This document shows, piece by piece, positions 1 to 6,345 of a stretch of DNA of 6,345 nucleotides. Within the stretch, counting starts at the first letter, position 1, and each line of letters starts with the position of its first letter. Under the pieces are notes generated by a model, which was given only the letters and a program-made list of their open reading frames with translations, was not told where the DNA came from and searched no databases. The stretch is from Enhygromyxa salina (GTDB lineage Bacteria > Myxococcota_A > Polyangia > Nannocystales > Nannocystaceae), in contig NZ_JMCC02000197.1 of NCBI RefSeq assembly GCF_000737335.2, positions 1 to 6,345 on the forward strand, written 5' to 3'. Both the position numbers and the translations under genes were made by a program.

Positions 1-1272
1 GGTGTGGCGGCGACCGAGCTCGCGGGGGGCAGTGAGATCCAGCCGCCGCCGCCCGAGCCCGACGCTTCGACGAGCCCGGAGACCCCGGTCGAGCCGACGC
101 ATCCAGACGCCCCGGCCCCGCCCCTGGGTCCGCCACCGCCCACCGAGCCCGCTGAGCCGGCGCCCAGCCAGGCGATCGAGCTCACCTCGCTTGGCGCGTT
201 CCGCCAGCGCGGCGACGCGAAGGCCTACGTGGGCCTGCTGCTCGGGGCGGTGATCGACTACAAGGCCCCGATGCCGGCCGAGCGTCTCGCGGGGCGCGTC
301 GCGGTGGTCCGGGCGCCGAAGGATCTCGATCTCGCCAGCATCGACGCGCCCGCGCAGATCGACGCGATCATGGCCGCGGTCCGTGAGGCCGGCGCGCTCG
401 GTTGTCTGGTGCTGACGGGGGACGACGGCGAGCAGATCGAGCGGTTCAGCGCGAGCTGGCAGCGCCAGGTCCGGCGCGCCGGCGGGGCCGAGCAGGCCAT
501 GCTGATCGAAGGGTTGCTGGTCGCGGACGCGCGCAAGCCGATCCAGGCCGCGCTCGCCGACCCGGACACCAGCTGGGTGCTGGATCTGGATCTCGCGACG
601 CGCAGCTACGAGTTCGAGGCCAACAACGTGCTCGGCCGCGTGACCGGCCGCGACCGCCCCGACGAGGCGGTGGTCCTGACCTGTCACTGGGACACCCCAG
701 CGCCGGAGCTGCGCGAGCTCCACACTCGCCGGCTGCTGGCGACCCTTGGCGCGTTCTTTCAGCTGGCCGAGTGGAGCCGGCGCAGCACGCCGCCGCCCTA
801 CTCGATGGTGCTGGTGTTGACCGTCGACGCGGGCCTGACCGCGGGGCAGTCGGTGCATGCGGCGTGGTCGGCCAACTTCGGGGCCCGCACGATCGCGCTG
901 CTGGGTCTCGATCGCCCAAGCGTGGAGCCGCTGCCCGCGGTCGCGCTGTCGGGTCACTACGACACGCTCGTGGTCGAGCGCGCGACCCGGGTCGTGGCCG
1001 CCGACGGGCACGAGCTGGTGCTCGACGAGCAGCTCTCGATGCCCTCGCTGGCGCCCTACTTGCGCTACCCCGGGTTGGTGATGACGATCGGCGCGCCGAC
1101 GCCAGCGCAGGTCGAGGGGCTCGAGCTTGCGGCTGCAGACGACGAGGCGGATACGGGCGAAGACGCCGGCGAGAGCGAAGATCCACCAGAGGATGATCGC
1201 TTCGCCGGTCTGCAGGCGGACATCCGCCTGCTTCGCAACATGATGCTGGCGCTCGCCGCTGGCGGCCGCTGA
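1..1272 (+). CDS. Degenerate M28 peptidase-like protein, 5' end cut by window
   Basis: The reading frame is open from the left edge. A GTG at position 4 could start a 422-residue protein, but that start has no signal peptide and no visible ribosome site, so the gene probably begins outside the window. Numbered from that GTG, residues about 13-56 are a Pro/Glu/Ala-rich linker, typical of the tether after a lipoprotein or membrane anchor. Residues about 60-200 look like an alpha/beta domain inserted before the catalytic core. Residues 207-230 (NNVLGRVTGR... then VVLTCHWD) match the start of the M28 zinc aminopeptidase core, where a conserved HxD supplies a metal ligand; here it is H228-W-D230. 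The following DDNASG-type and EE segments of active M28 enzymes are missing: the matching stretches read RRLLATLGAFFQLAEW (about 242-257) and LTVDAGLTAG (about 272-281). I infer a non-catalytic or altered homologue. The C-terminus has an acidic Glu/Asp-rich stretch (about 378-398) before a short helix. It converges with thiC, 18 bp apart. Confidence 0.75.
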   Translation, partial: GVAATELAGGSEIQPPPPEPDASTSPETPVEPTHPDAPAPPLGPPPPTEPAEPAPSQAIELTSLGAFRQRGDAKAYVGLLLGAVIDYKAPMPAERLAGRVAVVRAPKDLDLASIDAPAQIDAIMAAVREAGALGCLVLTGDDGEQIERFSASWQRQVRRAGGAEQAMLIEGLLVADARKPIQAALADPDTSWVLDLDLATRSYEFEANNVLGRVTGRDRPDEAVVLTCHWDTPAPELRELHTRRLLATLGAFFQLAEWSRRSTPPPYSMVLVLTVDAGLTAGQSVHAAWSANFGARTIALLGLDRPSVEPLPAVALSGHYDTLVVERATRVVAADGHELVLDEQLSMPSLAPYLRYPGLVMTIGAPTPAQVEGLELAAADDEADTGEDAGESEDPPEDDRFAGLQADIRLLRNMMLALAAGGR

Positions 1273-1274
1273 GC

Positions 1275-1290
1275 CCGAGCCTGGCTGCGC

Positions 1291-1298
<8 letters not shown>
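1275..1298. terminator. Weak hairpin between convergent genes
   Basis: The short gap between the two convergent genes can fold as CCGAG/CTCGG (1275-1279 with 1294-1298) around an inner GGC-GCA-GCC hairpin. The fold is similar on both strands and overlaps the thiC stop codon. No T-tract follows on either side, so a classical intrinsic terminator is not supported. It could still act as a bidirectional pause or 3'-end stabiliser. Confidence 0.2.
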
Positions 1299-2976
<1,678 letters not shown>

Positions 2977-2977
2977 A

Positions 2978-3063
2978 CGCTTTCCTCCGCCGGTACGAAC
3001 CGGATCAGGTTCTAGGGGACTGTCTCAGGCGGCTCGCTGCGCGAGCGAGCGCCACCCCCAGCG
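2978..3063 (-). promoter_or_regulatory. TPP riboswitch (THI element) controlling thiC
   Basis: The thiC leader on the minus strand contains the ordered, conserved parts of a thiamin pyrophosphate aptamer. P1 is CGCT (3060-3063) pairing with AGCG (2978-2981). A GGGG/CCCC P2 flanks a P3 arm (GCTCGCT paired with AGCGAGC). Next come the invariant CTGAGA, then CCTGATCCGG, a TTCGTA loop, CCGG and the closing GCGGAGGAAAGCG. TPP binding by this class represses thiamin genes. Here the 3' aptamer strand carries GGAGG and ends 1 nt before the thiC start codon, so ligand binding should directly hide the ribosome site. No separate terminator or anti-terminator fits between aptamer and gene, so control is inferred to be translational. 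Confidence 0.93.
2984..2988 (-). promoter_or_regulatory. thiC Shine-Dalgarno inside the aptamer
   Basis: GGAGG lies 7 nt before the thiC ATG and is at the same time part of the conserved 3' strand of the TPP aptamer (GCGGAGGAAA). This site fixes the thiC start and indicates a direct-occlusion mechanism. Confidence 0.85.
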
Positions 3064-3257
3064 TGTCCGCGGCAGCCTACACGAACGCGGGGCACGATCG
3101 AACCGACGGCGGCGCGACGGCGCGCGCAGAAGCGGCGCGGAAGGGGCGGGACGGGGCGGATAGTGCAGGGGGCGGGGTCGTGCAGGCGCGGGGCAGTGCA
3201 GGGGCGGGTCGTGCAGGGCGGCGTGTTGGGCGCCTCGCGCTGCGCTATGGTCCGCTC
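3064..3257. other. Divergent intergenic region, G-rich, presumed promoters
   Basis: This 194-bp stretch separates the thiC riboswitch from the divergent lipoprotein gene, so the promoters of both probably lie here, though no convincing -35/-10 pair is visible on either strand. The plus strand carries dense G-tracts at 3143-3146, 3148-3150, 3153-3156, 3168-3172 and 3174-3177, which could fold into a G-quadruplex. Frames crossing it yield low-complexity Ala/Gly/Arg translations without homology, so I treat it as non-coding. Confidence 0.6.
3163..3225 (+). repeat. Four GTGCAGG-headed degenerate tandem repeats
   Basis: Four units start with GTGCAGG at 3163, 3180, 3196 and 3211, each followed by a G/C-rich tail (for example GGGCGGGGTC, CGCGGGGCA, GGCGGGTC, GCGGCGTG). 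The spacing shrinks by one base each time (17, 16, 15), so reading frame is not preserved, which argues against coding use. A role as clustered protein-binding sites near the divergent promoters is possible but unproven. Confidence 0.6.
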
Positions 3258-5114
3258 GTGCTCCGCACGACCAGCCTGCTCCTGACACTCGCCGCGGGCG
3301 CGACGCTGCTGGCGTCATCGGGCTGTCAGCGCGACCCCGACGAGAAGATCCCCCAGTCACATCGCGCCGAGGCGGCCGCGCCCGTCGAGCGCGAGCGCGT
3401 CACGGCCGGAACCGACGCCGACATCGCGCCGCTCGAGACAACTCGCTACGCGCGTACGCTGGTCGAGCAGCTGGATCTGGTCGGGGCCGACGCGGACGGC
3501 TACGTGGTGATCCGTGATCTGCGGCCGCTGATCACCCAAGCGCGGCGAATCGAGCAGGTCATGGCTGGGCCACTGGCGCGCGCGATCCCGGCGCTGGCCG
3601 AGCTCGGGGGGGGGACCGGCCAAGCACGCCTCGCGCAGCTCGAGCGCGCTCGCGATCTGCTCGCGCTGATCCTCGCGGGGCTCGAGGGATCCGGTCTCGC
3701 GCTCGACCAGGGCATGGTCGTGAGCTTCGGTCAGGAGCAACCGGTCGTCGCGTTCGCAACCGAGGATCTGCAGCGGCTCGCGGCGCTGGCCAGCCTGGCG
3801 GGCGCCAGCTTCGACCTCGCCCGAAGCTGCGCGAGCGTGGGCGACGTGCCGGGTTGGGTCGTGTGCAGCTTGGGCGGGGCCGACCAACTCGACCGCTACA
3901 CCCCAGCCAAGCAAGGGCAGGCGCTCGCGGCTCGACTCGCGGATCGCGTGGGCGGGACCGCGCTCGAGCCGATCAACGTCGCGGTGTCACTGGTGTCGGA
4001 CCAGACCCCGATCGACGCGGTCCTGCGGACCGATCCCGGGCTGTGGGAGCTGACGGTGCCCGTCCCCGACGCCGACGCCTCCCAGGCCCGCTTGCTCCGC
4101 GCAGGCCCGGCCCCCGCGCTGCGGGCGTTGGTGCCTGGCACCTCGTTCATGTGGACCCGCGTCGACCCGACCGCGCTGGGTGCCGCGGACATGGGCGCGC
4201 TCGGACCGGAGCTGCTGACCGGTGAGCTGTGGTTTGGCGCGGTGGATCACCCCAACGGCATGATCGCGCAGGCCGGGATCCACAGCGCGAGCGCGGCCGC
4301 GGAGGGGGTCTCGTCGCTGGCTGGCATGCTGCCCGCGGCCACGGTCGAGCCCGAAGAGCTGCCGGGCTTGCGCCTCGACTTCGATCGGGCCTCGATCGAG
4401 CTCGACGGCGGGCGCGTCCCCTCGATCGGCGTGAGCATGAGCGGCGATCCTGCCCAGGCGTGGGCGGCCGCGCTCGGTGTGGATCCGCGGGCGCGGGTGT
4501 GGGCCCACGGCGATCACCTCAGCGTCGCGCTGGGTGAGGTTCAGTCGATCCCCGCCGCGCTCGCCCGGCTCGAGGGCACCGGTCCATCCGCGGCCGCCTT
4601 GGCAGGCCTGCCGCCCACGCTCGCCCACTCCCTGATCGCGGGCGAGGTCGCGCTGGTCATGCACGTGGTCCTGGATCACTGGCAAGCGCCCCCAAGCGAG
4701 GCCGAGCTGCAGGCCCTGCTCGCTGGCTTGCCGCAGACCAGCCGGCCCTCGTCAACGGCGATCACCGCGTTGTTTCAGGCCGTCGCCCCGTGGTCGACCG
4801 TGGATCTGTGGCTCAGCCGTGTCGGGTCCGCGCGCGAGCGCTCCACCTGGCTCGCCCACGTCTCGGTCGTGCCCTTCGTCGTCGCGGGCCCCGGCGTCGA
4901 TCCGGCCGAGGCCGCGGCCGCACAGGAGGTACTTCAGGCGGTGCTCGCTGGCGGCGATCCGCAGGCCGGCTATCGCAGCTTGCTCTCGCGCTTCGAGGCC
5001 TCGCCGCGGGCCCCGAGCTACCGGGCACGCCTGGGTGACGCGCCCAACCACCACGCGGCGCTCGGCATGGTGGAACTTGGTGTCGTCGCCGGGCTGTCGT
5101 CGCTGGCGTGGTGA
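3258..5114 (+). CDS. Predicted secreted lipoprotein of unknown function
   Basis: I do not recognise this 618-residue protein. From the GTG at 3258 it begins with a short, weakly charged n-region (MLRTT), a hydrophobic core (about 6-19) and LASSGC, a lipobox-like site placing the lipidated cysteine at residue 23. A polar, charged linker follows (about 24-60), as expected for a protein tethered to the periplasmic face of a membrane. The rest looks like alternating alpha/beta segments, for example YVVIRDLRPLI (82-92), VAVSLVSD (241-248), LWELTVPVP (262-270) and TSFMWTRVDPTALG (295-308). Cys191 and Cys203 are close enough to form a disulfide. No catalytic motif or further membrane segment is obvious. 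Start choice: the frame stays open upstream to about 2955, but that would cross the TPP riboswitch. GTG at 3258 puts the signal peptide at the N-terminus, although it lacks a good ribosome site; GTG at 3180 is an alternative that adds an Arg-rich n-region. Confidence 0.75.
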   Translation: MLRTTSLLLTLAAGATLLASSGCQRDPDEKIPQSHRAEAAAPVERERVTAGTDADIAPLETTRYARTLVEQLDLVGADADGYVVIRDLRPLITQARRIEQVMAGPLARAIPALAELGGGTGQARLAQLERARDLLALILAGLEGSGLALDQGMVVSFGQEQPVVAFATEDLQRLAALASLAGASFDLARSCASVGDVPGWVVCSLGGADQLDRYTPAKQGQALAARLADRVGGTALEPINVAVSLVSDQTPIDAVLRTDPGLWELTVPVPDADASQARLLRAGPAPALRALVPGTSFMWTRVDPTALGAADMGALGPELLTGELWFGAVDHPNGMIAQAGIHSASAAAEGVSSLAGMLPAATVEPEELPGLRLDFDRASIELDGGRVPSIGVSMSGDPAQAWAAALGVDPRARVWAHGDHLSVALGEVQSIPAALARLEGTGPSAAALAGLPPTLAHSLIAGEVALVMHVVLDHWQAPPSEAELQALLAGLPQTSRPSSTAITALFQAVAPWSTVDLWLSRVGSARERSTWLAHVSVVPFVVAGPGVDPAEAAAAQEVLQAVLAGGDPQAGYRSLLSRFEASPRAPSYRARLGDAPNHHAALGMVELGVVAGLSSLAW

Positions 5115-5386
5115 CGTGCCAACACCCCGACGCACCAGCGTGGACGGGCGTGGTCCTGGCGGACAATCATGTGAGTCATGCGACGGTCTGAGCGGCCTGG
5201 CACCGGTCGGGAACGAGTGCTACTCGCGCCATCGTATCGTCAGGGGGTTCCCACCCTCACTCCGGCGGTTTTGGTCATCACGCGATCGCCTTGGGAAACC
5301 CGCAGCTCGGTCGCGCCGATGCCGGTTTTCGTCGTTGACACGCCAGCGTGGGGGTGCCAAGAACTCACACCCGCTTCCGTGCGCTC
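5115..5386. other. Gene-free region upstream of the RNA-binding protein
   Basis: No convincing coding region, tRNA or rRNA is seen here. The stretch can form several local stems. GGT-GGGAAC (5205-5214, one bulge) pairs with GTTCCC-ACC (5247-5255) around an inner CGAGT/ACTCG hairpin (5214-5226). Another is GCGGTTT (5265-5271) with AAACC-c-GC (5296-5303). CCAGCGTGG occurs twice, near 5136 and 5344. A TTGACA box lies at 5335. Overlapping ORFs give proteins without recognisable features. Confidence 0.5.
5335..5363 (+). promoter_or_regulatory. Possible sigma-70-type promoter of the RRM gene
   Basis: A perfect TTGACA (5335-5340) is notable in such GC-rich DNA. At 17 bp spacing the -10 position reads CAAGAA (5358-5363), a poor match to TATAAT, so the promoter is only tentative. 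Transcription starting near 5370 would give a leader of about 75 nt that fully contains the stem-loop at 5387-5431, which makes the placement plausible. Confidence 0.3.
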
Positions 5387-5431
5387 CGCCAGTCACGTTC
5401 GGATGCGCGAAGTGATCCGTTCCGACTGGCG
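5387..5431 (+). promoter_or_regulatory. Nested stem-loop in the leader of the RRM gene
   Basis: An exact 8-bp outer stem, CGCCAGTC (5387-5394) with GACTGGCG (5424-5431), encloses a 5-bp inner stem, CGGAT (5400-5404) with ATCCG (5415-5419). The internal loop is ACGTT opposite TTCC, and the apical loop is GCGCGAAGTG. The structure ends 4 nt before the GAGAG ribosome site (5436-5440) and 15 nt before the ATG of the RNA-binding protein gene. Its position suggests a cis-acting leader element, such as a target for autoregulation, a stability determinant or a temperature-responsive element. It matches no riboswitch class I know. Confidence 0.6.
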
Positions 5432-5446
5432 TCGCGAGAGAAACAC

Positions 5447-5923
5447 ATGTCGAAGAAGCTTTTTGTGGGCAGCCTCAGCTGGGACACCGATGACGCCGCG
5501 CTGCGAGCTGCATTTGAGCAGTTTGGGCCGGTCGAGGACGCCAAGGTCATCAACGATCGGGACACCGGTCGCAGCCGAGGCTTTGGCTTCGTGACGTTCG
5601 GCAGTGATGCAGACGCCACGAAGGCAATGGAAGAGATGAACGGCGCCGTCCTCGATGGTCGCACCCTCAACGTCAACGAAGCCAAAGAGCGCGAGCGGCG
5701 CCCCGGTGGTGGTGGCGGTGGTGGTGGTGGCTACGGTGGTGGTGGCGGTGGTGGCTACGGCGGCGGCGGCGGTGGTGGCCGCGGCAGCGGTGGTGGGGGA
5801 GGTCGTCCGGGGGGCGGCGGAGGTGGTGGTGGCCGGGGTGGCCGTGGTGGGGGGCGTGGTGGTCGCGGGGGCGGCGGCGGCGGCGGTGGTGGTCGTGGCG
5901 GTGGCTACGGCGACAACTGGTAA
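5447..5923 (+). CDS. RRM RNA-binding protein with glycine-rich RGG-like tail
   Basis: This 158-residue protein should bind single-stranded RNA in the cytoplasm. Residues 4-80 form one complete RRM: RNP-2 is LFVGSL (5-10) and RNP-1 is RGFGFVTF (44-51), with the stacking aromatics F6, F46 and F48 present. The rest of the fold is regular (DDAALRAAFEQFGPVEDAKV, then ATKAMEEMNG and LDGRTLNVNEAK). Residues 86-158 are almost pure glycine, with GYGGG blocks (Tyr96, Tyr104, Tyr154), five RGG triplets near the end, and a GDNW terminus. This layout matches cyanobacterial Rbp proteins and plant glycine-rich RNA-binding proteins, which are often cold- or stress-induced. The tail is expected to be disordered and may promote self-association. 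ATG 5447 is chosen over longer upstream frames because the RRM begins directly after it, as MSKKLFVGSL, and a weak GAGAG lies 6 nt upstream. The gene is probably monocistronic: 332 bp of gap precede it and a gene-free region follows. Confidence 0.95.
   Translation: MSKKLFVGSLSWDTDDAALRAAFEQFGPVEDAKVINDRDTGRSRGFGFVTFGSDADATKAMEEMNGAVLDGRTLNVNEAKERERRPGGGGGGGGGYGGGGGGGYGGGGGGGRGSGGGGGRPGGGGGGGGRGGRGGGRGGRGGGGGGGGGRGGGYGDNW
5703..5913 (+). repeat. GGT/GGC trinucleotide tract encoding the glycine-rich tail
   Basis: About 210 bp of the gene consist mainly of GGT and GGC codons, interrupted by a few TAC, CGT and CGC codons. GGT is unusually frequent for such a GC-rich region, where neighbouring genes prefer GGC. 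The coding strand is strongly G-rich with many short G-runs, so the tract is prone to slippage in steps of three (tail-length variation without frameshift) and to G-quadruplex formation. Confidence 0.8.
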
Positions 5924-5933
5924 AACGAAAACA

Positions 5934-5948
5934 CTCGAATTTTTTGAG
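5934..5948 (+). terminator. Weak AU-rich hairpin after the RRM gene
   Basis: CTCGAA (5934-5939) can pair with TTTGAG (5943-5948), including one G-T pair, around a 3-nt TTT loop, 10 nt after the stop codon. The T-run lies inside the hairpin rather than after it, so this is a poor intrinsic terminator. Read-through into the downstream repeats seems possible. A T-rich run at 5976-5985 has no good hairpin before it. Confidence 0.2.
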
Positions 5949-5995
5949 GGGGCTCTGGCTGGATGGCTGGGGCTCTTTCTTTTTTGGTTCACTTT

Positions 5996-6096
5996 GGGGG
6001 TGTGTGGTTTTTGGGGGTGTGTGGTTGTTTTTTGGGGGTGTGTGGTTGTTTTTCGGGGGTGTGTGGTTGTTTTTCGGGGGTGTGTGGTTGTTTTTC
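5996..6096 (+). repeat. GT-rich 21-bp tandem repeat, one short and four full copies
   Basis: The unit is five G, then TGTGTGGTTG, then five T and a final C. Copies lie at 5996-6012 (17 bp, shortened at the T end), 6013-6033 (last base T), 6034-6054, 6055-6075 and 6076-6096; the last three are identical. A run of six G (6097-6102) starts a decayed further copy. Base composition is extremely strand-asymmetric: G and T only, apart from the single C per unit. Because 21 is divisible by three, open frames appear on both strands (GGVWLFF on plus, TPPKNNH on minus), but these are artefacts of the repeat. It follows the RRM gene by about 70 bp and could be its 3' untranslated region. Confidence 0.9.
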
Positions 6097-6122
6097 GGGG
6101 GGTTGGGGTGCCGGGCGGGGGC

Positions 6123-6280
6123 GCGCACGGGCTGCAGAGGGTCGCAACCCGGCTAGGTCTACTCCAGTCTCGTGGCCCCGCTTCCTCTGGTGTCTGCTCA
6201 TTGGCCCGACCATCCTTCTCTTCGCTAATCTCCACGTGCGTAGATACGCCGGGTTGCGACCCTCTGCGGCCTTTGTGCGC
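6123..6280. repeat. Divergent ~40-nt repeat pair (REPIN- or MITE-like)
   Basis: An exact 20-bp sequence, GCAGAGGGTCGCAACCCGGC (6134-6153), recurs as its inverse complement at 6248-6267. Similarity extends on both sides: GCGCAC (6123-6128) with GTGCGC (6275-6280) outside, and TCTAC (6158-6162) with GTAGA (6240-6244) inside, separated from the core by 3-5 unmatched bases. Each arm, read outward, is therefore GTAGA, a short variable part, the core, a short variable part and GTGCGC. The core contains its own small palindrome, GGGT-TGCG-ACCC. A unique 77-bp spacer (6163-6239) lies between the arms and encodes nothing recognisable. The format fits a REP doublet (REPIN/BIME) or a small non-autonomous element. 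No target-site duplication or transposase is seen. If transcribed, the whole would fold into one long hairpin. Confidence 0.8.
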
Positions 6281-6345
6281 TCTTCGTTTGACGAGGGGCG
6301 CCTCCGATCTGGGGGGCGTGGGGTGGATTGGTTGGGGGGGCGTTG
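6281..6345. other. G-rich window end without a visible gene
   Basis: Nothing coding is supported here. G-runs at 6311-6316, 6320-6323 and 6334-6340 could form a G-quadruplex if the last run is split. A TTGACG (6288-6293) resembles a -35 box, but only G-rich sequence stands where the -10 should be. Confidence 0.35.

Noticed and set aside
5282..5289. GCGATCGC palindrome as a special site
   Set aside because: A single 8-bp GC-rich palindrome is expected by chance and has no supporting context.
5178..5594. Small plus-strand ORF overlapping the start of the RRM gene
   Set aside because: Runs out of frame through the leader stem-loop and the RRM coding region; no ribosome site or homology visible.
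5996..6096. CRISPR array
   Set aside because: The 21-bp units are directly adjacent with no unique spacers, and no cas gene is present.
5944..6156. Plus-strand ORF with GGVWLFF repeats
   Set aside because: Created by the 21-bp repeat, whose length is divisible by three; no ribosome site or non-repeat domain.
5673..6235. Minus-strand ORFs with TPPKNNH and His/Thr/Ala-rich repeats
   Set aside because: Antisense of the GT-rich repeat and of the glycine codon tract; low complexity throughout and overlapping a certain gene.
6123..6280. tRNA gene or intrinsic terminator
   Set aside because: No cloverleaf or T-arm consensus; the arms are separated by a 77-94 nt loop and no T-tract follows the right arm.

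Overview
This is a high-GC window with long, tightly packed ORFs and a strong GC bias at third codon positions. Together with lipoprotein-type secreted proteins of unknown family, a bacterial RRM/glycine-rich RNA-binding protein and a thiC gene under a TPP riboswitch, it suggests a myxobacterium, possibly of the Nannocystis/Plesiocystis type. That placement is inferred from style and gene content; no marker gene here proves it.

Layout, left to right. (1) The 3' part of a plus-strand gene (to 1272): a proline-rich linker followed by a domain resembling M28 zinc aminopeptidases, but with most metal ligands apparently lost. (2) thiC on the minus strand (1291-2976), convergent with the first gene. 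It is preceded by a TPP riboswitch (2978-3063) whose 3' strand contains the thiC Shine-Dalgarno sequence. (3) A divergent intergenic region (3064-3257) with G-rich tracts and a four-copy GTGCAGG repeat. (4) A large predicted lipoprotein of unknown function (3258-5114, plus strand). (5) A 332-bp gap holding a TTGACA promoter-like box and, just before the next gene, a nested stem-loop (5387-5431). (6) A 158-residue RNA-binding protein (5447-5923): one RRM plus a Gly/Arg/Tyr-rich tail. (7) A gene-free end (5924-6345) with a GT-rich 21-bp tandem repeat (5996-6096) and a pair of divergent ~40-nt repeats (6123-6162 and 6240-6280) that share an exact 20-bp inverted core.

The genes do not form one operon or one obvious pathway. 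thiC stands alone as a thiamin-biosynthesis gene regulated by its own product pathway. The most intriguing part is the right end. The RNA-binding protein gene has a structured leader, a low-complexity RGG-like tail, and a downstream GU-rich repeat, the sort of RNA that some RRM proteins bind. It is followed by a REPIN- or MITE-like inverted repeat. An autoregulatory loop between the protein and its own transcript is a testable hypothesis, not a demonstrated system.
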